Below are positions 5,904 to 8,782 of a stretch of 8,782 nucleotides of DNA, one piece after another (position 1 is the stretch's first letter; every line of letters begins with the position of its first letter). Under the pieces are notes generated by a model that did no database searches, was not told the DNA's origin, and saw only the letters and a program-made list of their open reading frames with translations. The stretch is from URNF01 sp045594105 (GTDB taxonomy: Bacteria; Bacillota; Clostridia; Oscillospirales; Acutalibacteraceae). The stretch is taken from NCBI GenBank assembly GCA_045594105.1, contig JAZNXY010000137.1:1-8782 (forward strand). The letters run 5' to 3'. The position numbers and the translations under genes are program-made.

Positions 5904-7034
5904 TCAAATACGCTTATCCAACACACCGATATTGGCACGGTAAAAGGATTCAAAGGTGCCATTATCCAGATGCTCACGGATTTTTTCCATAAGCGTGTTA
6001 TAGAAATACAGGTTGTGCATAACACAAAGCCGCATCGCAAGCATTTCGTTTGCCTTAAACAAATGGTGGATATACGCACGTGAATGCCTGCGGCAGACGG
6101 GACAATCGCACTGCTCGTCAAGCGGTGCGGTATCAAGGGTATATTTTTGATTCAGCATATTACGGTGTCCCGCCCACGTAAACACGTGTGCGTGGCGGGC
6201 ATTACGTGCGGGCATCACGCAGTCGAACAAATCTACGCCACGATACACGCCCTCCAAAATATTTTCCGGTGTACCGACCCCCATCAGATAACGGGGCTTA
6301 TCCTCAGGCATATACGGCTCTACGCTTGTGATAACACGGTACATATCCTGCGCAGGTTCGCCCACTGCCAAGCCACCAATGGCATAGCCGTCAAGGTCAA
6401 GCTTGGCTATTTCTTTCATATGGGCAATGCGCAGGTCATCATAGGTGCAGCCCTGGTTAATACCAAACAGCATCTGCTGCTTATTGATGGTATCGGGCAG
6501 TGCATTCAATTTGTCCATTTCCGCTTTACAGCGATATAACCAACGGGTCGTGCGTTCGCAAGACGCCTTCGCATACGCATATTCCGCCGGATTTTCCACG
6601 CATTCATCAAATGCCATGGCAATGGTAGATGCCAAATTTGATTGAATCCGCATACTTTCTTCAGGACCGATAAACAGCTTTCTGCCGTCGATATGAGACG
6701 CAAAATATACGCCTTCCTCTTTGATCTTACGCAATTTAGATAAAGAAAACACCTGGAAACCGCCGCTGTCGGTGAGAATAGGGCCGTCCCATCCCGTAAA
6801 CTTGTGCAGGCCGCCCAGTGCCTTCACCGTTTCATCACCGGGACGCAGGTGGAGATGATAGGTGTTGCAAAGCTGCACCTGACATTTCAGGTCCTTAAGA
6901 TCATAAGCAGACACCGCACCTTTAATAGCGCCGCAGGTTGCCACGTTCATAAAGCCGGGCAACTGTACCGTACCATGTGGTGTGGTAAACTCACTGCGTC
7001 GTGCTCGTCCTTCTTTTTTCAATACTTTCAGCAT
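5904..7034 (-). CDS. tgt: tRNA-guanine transglycosylase (queuine/preQ1)
   Basis: Bacterial Tgt exchanges guanine 34 in the anticodon of GUN tRNAs (Asp, Asn, His, Tyr) for preQ1, a key step of queuosine synthesis. The 376 residues form the expected TIM-barrel enzyme. NTYHLHLRPGDE is at 57-68. TDSGGFQVFS at 88-97 holds the general acid/base D89, and DLFDCVMPARNARHA at 268-282 holds the probable nucleophile D271. The zinc site CxCxxC at C309, C311 and C314 plus H340 has the family spacing. The N-terminal FMNVATCGAIKG and the ARNARHAHVFTW stretch differ a little from the E. coli-type sequence, as in a known Firmicute branch. ATG 7034 has GAGGTAAG just upstream and lies 12 bases after the queA stop, so the two are one transcript. 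Confidence 0.98.
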   Translation of the reverse strand: MLKVLKKEGRARRSEFTTPHGTVQLPGFMNVATCGAIKGAVSAYDLKDLKCQVQLCNTYHLHLRPGDETVKALGGLHKFTGWDGPILTDSGGFQVFSLSKLRKIKEEGVYFASHIDGRKLFIGPEESMRIQSNLASTIAMAFDECVENPAEYAYAKASCERTTRWLYRCKAEMDKLNALPDTINKQQMLFGINQGCTYDDLRIAHMKEIAKLDLDGYAIGGLAVGEPAQDMYRVITSVEPYMPEDKPRYLMGVGTPENILEGVYRGVDLFDCVMPARNARHAHVFTWAGHRNMLNQKYTLDTAPLDEQCDCPVCRRHSRAYIHHLFKANEMLAMRLCVMHNLYFYNTLMEKIREHLDNGTFESFYRANIGVLDKRI

Positions 7035-7046
7035 AATCTTACCTCT

Positions 7047-8072
7047 TTACAAAATCAGCATCGCATCGCCAAAGCTGAAGAAACGGTATTTTTCTTCTAC
7101 GGCGTGCCGATATGCCGCCATCGTGTTATCATATCCTGCAAAAGCACTCACAAGCATAATGAGGGTGCTTTCGGGCAGGTGGAAATTGGTGAGCAAACCG
7201 TCCAGCACCTTGAAGGTGTATCCCGGATAAATAAAAATGTCGGTAAACCCTTCGGCTGCTACAATTTTGCCGTCTGTCATACCAATGCTTTCCAGCGTAC
7301 GGCAGCTCGTGGTGCCCACAGCAATCACACGGCCTCCGTTTGCCTTCGCACGATTGATTCTTTCAGCATTTTCCGCAGTTAAAGCATAATGCTCGGTATG
7401 CATTTTATGATCTAAAATGTTATCCGCCTTCACAGGACGGAAGGTGCCCAGACCCACGTGCAGAGTGACATACGCAATATCCACCCCCTTGGCTTTTACC
7501 TCTTCCAGGAGCTCGGGGGTAAAGTGCAAGCCGGCGGTAGGTGCGGCCGCAGAGCCACGCTCTCTGGCATACACCGTCTGGTAGCGTTCTTTATCTTCCA
7601 GTTCTTTTTTTATGTAGTGCGGCAACGGCATCTGTCCGATTTGGTCAAGTACCGCAAAGAATTCTCCCTCATACCGAAACTTCACTAAGCGGTTACCGTC
7701 ATCAATAACCTCTAACACTTCCGCTTCCAACAAACCGTCACCAAATACCAGCACATTGCCCGGCTTGGCTTTTTTGCCGGGGCCTGCCAACACTTCCCAT
7801 ACATCGTTACCGCAGTTTTTCAGCAACAGCAACTCTACGGCAGCACCTGTTCCCTTGCGATTGCCATACAGACGGGCAGGCAGCACACGACTGTCATTCA
7901 GCACCAAGCAGTCCCCTGCTGTTAATTCGTTCAATATATCCCGAAAGGTGCCGTCGGTCACCTCGCCGCTTGTGCGATTGAGATGCAGCAATCGGGAGGC
8001 ATCCCGCGGGAAAATCGGTTCCTGTGCGATAAGTTCTTCGGGTAAATCGTAATAAAACTCACTTTTCAGCAT
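7047..8072 (-). CDS. queA: S-adenosylmethionine:tRNA ribosyltransferase-isomerase
   Basis: QueA moves and isomerises the ribosyl part of S-adenosylmethionine onto preQ1-modified tRNA, giving epoxyqueuosine, the step after Tgt. Signature stretches: DLPEELIAQEP at about 9-19, LNDSRVLPARLYG, ERGSAAAPTAGLHFTPELL in the middle, HVGLGTFRPVK, TNFHLPESTLIMLVSAFAG and the C-terminal FFSFGDAMLIL. I start it at ATG 8072 (341 residues, the usual length). This begins with MLKSEFYYDLPEE as family members do and has AGGA 7 bases upstream. An in-frame ATG at 8111 would add 13 residues with no ribosome site. It leads the queA-tgt pair from a promoter that overlaps that of asd. Confidence 0.98.
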   Translation of the reverse strand: MLKSEFYYDLPEELIAQEPIFPRDASRLLHLNRTSGEVTDGTFRDILNELTAGDCLVLNDSRVLPARLYGNRKGTGAAVELLLLKNCGNDVWEVLAGPGKKAKPGNVLVFGDGLLEAEVLEVIDDGNRLVKFRYEGEFFAVLDQIGQMPLPHYIKKELEDKERYQTVYARERGSAAAPTAGLHFTPELLEEVKAKGVDIAYVTLHVGLGTFRPVKADNILDHKMHTEHYALTAENAERINRAKANGGRVIAVGTTSCRTLESIGMTDGKIVAAEGFTDIFIYPGYTFKVLDGLLTNFHLPESTLIMLVSAFAGYDNTMAAYRHAVEEKYRFFSFGDAMLIL

Positions 8073-8110
8073 ATTCTTATCCTGTCTTTCTGAAAATATG
8101 TAAAAAATCA

Positions 8111-8127
8111 TATCAAAGCGTTTGACA
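8111..8127. promoter_or_regulatory. Imperfect dyad overlapping the asd -35 box
   Basis: TATCAAA-GCG-TTTGACA is a 7-base inverted repeat with one mismatch, covering the asd -35 and lying in the early queA leader. Its AAAGCGTTT core resembles operators of the LacI/CcpA type, but the flanks do not match the cre consensus well. It could be a repressor site or chance. Confidence 0.25.
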
Positions 8128-8153
8128 CATACATTAAATTATGGTACTATAAT
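8122..8153 (+). promoter_or_regulatory. Sigma-A promoter of asd
   Basis: A perfect TTGACA (8122-8127), 17 bases, then TACTAT (8145-8150) with an extended TGG before it. A perfect TATAAT overlaps at 8148-8153 but at 20-base spacing. The start should be near 8157-8160, giving a leader of about 60 bases, too short for a lysine riboswitch. Confidence 0.75.
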
Positions 8154-8169
8154 ACCGCAAATTTGTCAA
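8141..8169 (-). promoter_or_regulatory. Probable sigma-A promoter of queA-tgt
   Basis: On the minus strand a perfect TTGACA (8169-8164), 17 bases, then TACCAT (8146-8141), a -10 with four of six consensus bases. The start would be near 8134, about 60 bases before the queA ATG. It shares its core with the opposing asd promoter, so only one polymerase could occupy the site at a time. Confidence 0.55.
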
Positions 8170-8170
8170 C

Positions 8171-8196
8171 GGAATACAGTAGAGTTTTTGTGTTCC
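8171..8196 (+). other. Possible small hairpin in the asd leader
   Basis: GGAATAC (8171-8177) can pair with GTGTTCC (8190-8196), seven pairs including one G:U, around a 12-base loop, a few bases before the asd ribosome site. No T-run follows directly. It is weak and may mean nothing. Confidence 0.2.
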
Positions 8197-8217
8197 ATCG
8201 AAAGGAAGTTTTTTATT

Positions 8218-8782
8218 ATGCGTCAGTACAATGTTGGTGTTATCGGCTGTACCGGTATGGTGGGTCAGCGCTTTCTTACCCTCCTTCACGGTCATCCGTG
8301 GTTTACGGTGACGGCTTTAGCGGCTTCTCCCCGTTCGGCAGGCAAAACCTATGAGCAAGCCGTTGGTACCCGTTGGTCTATGGATGTGCCGATGCCCGAA
8401 GAATATAAAGATATGGTAGTTATGAGTGCCGCCGACGTTAATGACGTTGCCGCAAAGGTGGATTTCGTTTTCTGTGCCGTAGACATGAAAAAAGACGAAA
8501 TCCGTGCTTTGGAAGAGGCATACGCCAAAGCGGAGTGCCCCGTTGTTTCCAACAACAGTGCACACCGTTTCACCCCCGACGTACCGATGGTCATTCCGGA
8601 AATCAACGCAGAGCACCTGGACGTTATCGCTGCACAGCGTAAACGCTTAGGCACAAAAAAAGGCTTCGTTGCCGTAAAATCCAACTGTTCTTTGCAGAGC
8701 TATGTACCTGCGCTCTTCCCGTTGGATAAATTCGGCATCACCAAAGTGCTCGTTTGCACCTATCAGGCAATTTCCGGTGCCG
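8218..8782 (+). CDS. asd: Aspartate-semialdehyde dehydrogenase, N-terminal part (cut by window edge)
   Basis: Asd reduces beta-aspartyl phosphate to aspartate semialdehyde with NADPH, the branch point to lysine, diaminopimelate, methionine and threonine. It therefore feeds peptidoglycan and dipicolinate synthesis in spore formers. The frame opens at ATG 8218 and runs to the right edge (188 residues). A Rossmann dinucleotide loop, VGVIGCTGMVGQRF, is at 6-19; SNNSAHRFTPDVPMVIPEIN is at 111-130; the catalytic cysteine is C157 in VKSNCSLQSY. The SNNSAHR and PEIN pattern and the NCSLQ site suggest the clade often called archaeal/Gram-positive type (TIGR00978-like) rather than the E. coli type. AAAGGAAG lies 9 bases before the ATG. 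It is the only plus-strand gene here, with its own strong promoter. Confidence 0.95.
   Translation, partial: MRQYNVGVIGCTGMVGQRFLTLLHGHPWFTVTALAASPRSAGKTYEQAVGTRWSMDVPMPEEYKDMVVMSAADVNDVAAKVDFVFCAVDMKKDEIRALEEAYAKAECPVVSNNSAHRFTPDVPMVIPEINAEHLDVIAAQRKRLGTKKGFVAVKSNCSLQSYVPALFPLDKFGITKVLVCTYQAISGA

Noticed and set aside
8073..8111. Longer queA N-terminus from ATG 8111
   Set aside because: The added 13 residues do not resemble the family start, and there is no ribosome site; ATG 8072 has one and gives normal length.
8154..8217. Lysine or other riboswitch in the asd leader
   Set aside because: The leader is only about 60 bases, far too short for a lysine riboswitch, and shows only one weak hairpin and no terminator.
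8317..8684. Minus-strand open frames opposite asd
   Set aside because: They are shadows of the asd coding sequence, which has the Rossmann loop, catalytic cysteine and ribosome site.
1..8782. Apparent abundance of TACCG/CGGTA words across the window
   Set aside because: They fall mostly within coding sequence in different frames, without regular spacing or a shared longer core; I read them as composition and codon use rather than a repeat family.

Overview
The window looks like a chromosomal segment of an endospore-forming Clostridia-type Firmicute. The evidence is a clear stage II sporulation protein R start at the left edge, a likely SpoIIM, YajC next to a TIGR04086-type membrane protein, a UPF0291/DUF896 protein, a YesL-like DUF624 protein, strong AGGAGG-type ribosome binding sites, and sigma-A promoters of Gram-positive style. 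Genus cannot be decided from this stretch; a gut Oscillospiraceae-like lineage is a guess. I see no mobile element, CRISPR array, rRNA or tRNA. The region is dense core genome, and every gene but one lies on the minus strand.

Layout, right to left in the direction of minus-strand transcription. (1) At 8073-8217 lies a divergent control region with two overlapping sigma-A-type promoters. One drives asd rightward (8218 to the window edge, aspartate-semialdehyde dehydrogenase, truncated by the edge). The other drives queA-tgt leftward, two queuosine tRNA-modification genes 12 bases apart. (2) yajC (Sec translocase accessory subunit) has its own promoter at 5846-5874 and is followed by a small TIGR04086/DUF3792-like membrane protein; this unit ends at a strong hairpin at 4960-4993. 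(3) A six-gene, tightly spaced minus-strand cluster then begins at 4910: a SpoIIM-family membrane protein, a DUF624 membrane protein, rmuC, an N-acetylmuramoyl-L-alanine amidase with a C-terminal SH3 domain, a 71-residue DUF896 protein, and ispE (isoprenoid precursor synthesis), the last two overlapping by 4 bases. (4) A long hairpin at 209-261 closes this cluster, and its T-run abuts the start codon of spoIIR, which runs off the left edge.

How the genes work together. queA and tgt act in one pathway, and the queA-tgt-yajC order recalls the order known in other bacteria, although secD/secF do not follow here. The SpoIIM-to-ispE cluster mixes membrane, cell-wall and housekeeping functions. A sporulation-type promoter in front of spoIIM and another in front of spoIIR (both inferred by eye) would place parts of the region under compartment-specific sigma factors. 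The most interesting structure is the ispE/spoIIR junction, where terminator, possible sigma-F promoter and spoIIR ribosome binding site are folded into about 65 bases. I do not see a wholly new multi-gene system.
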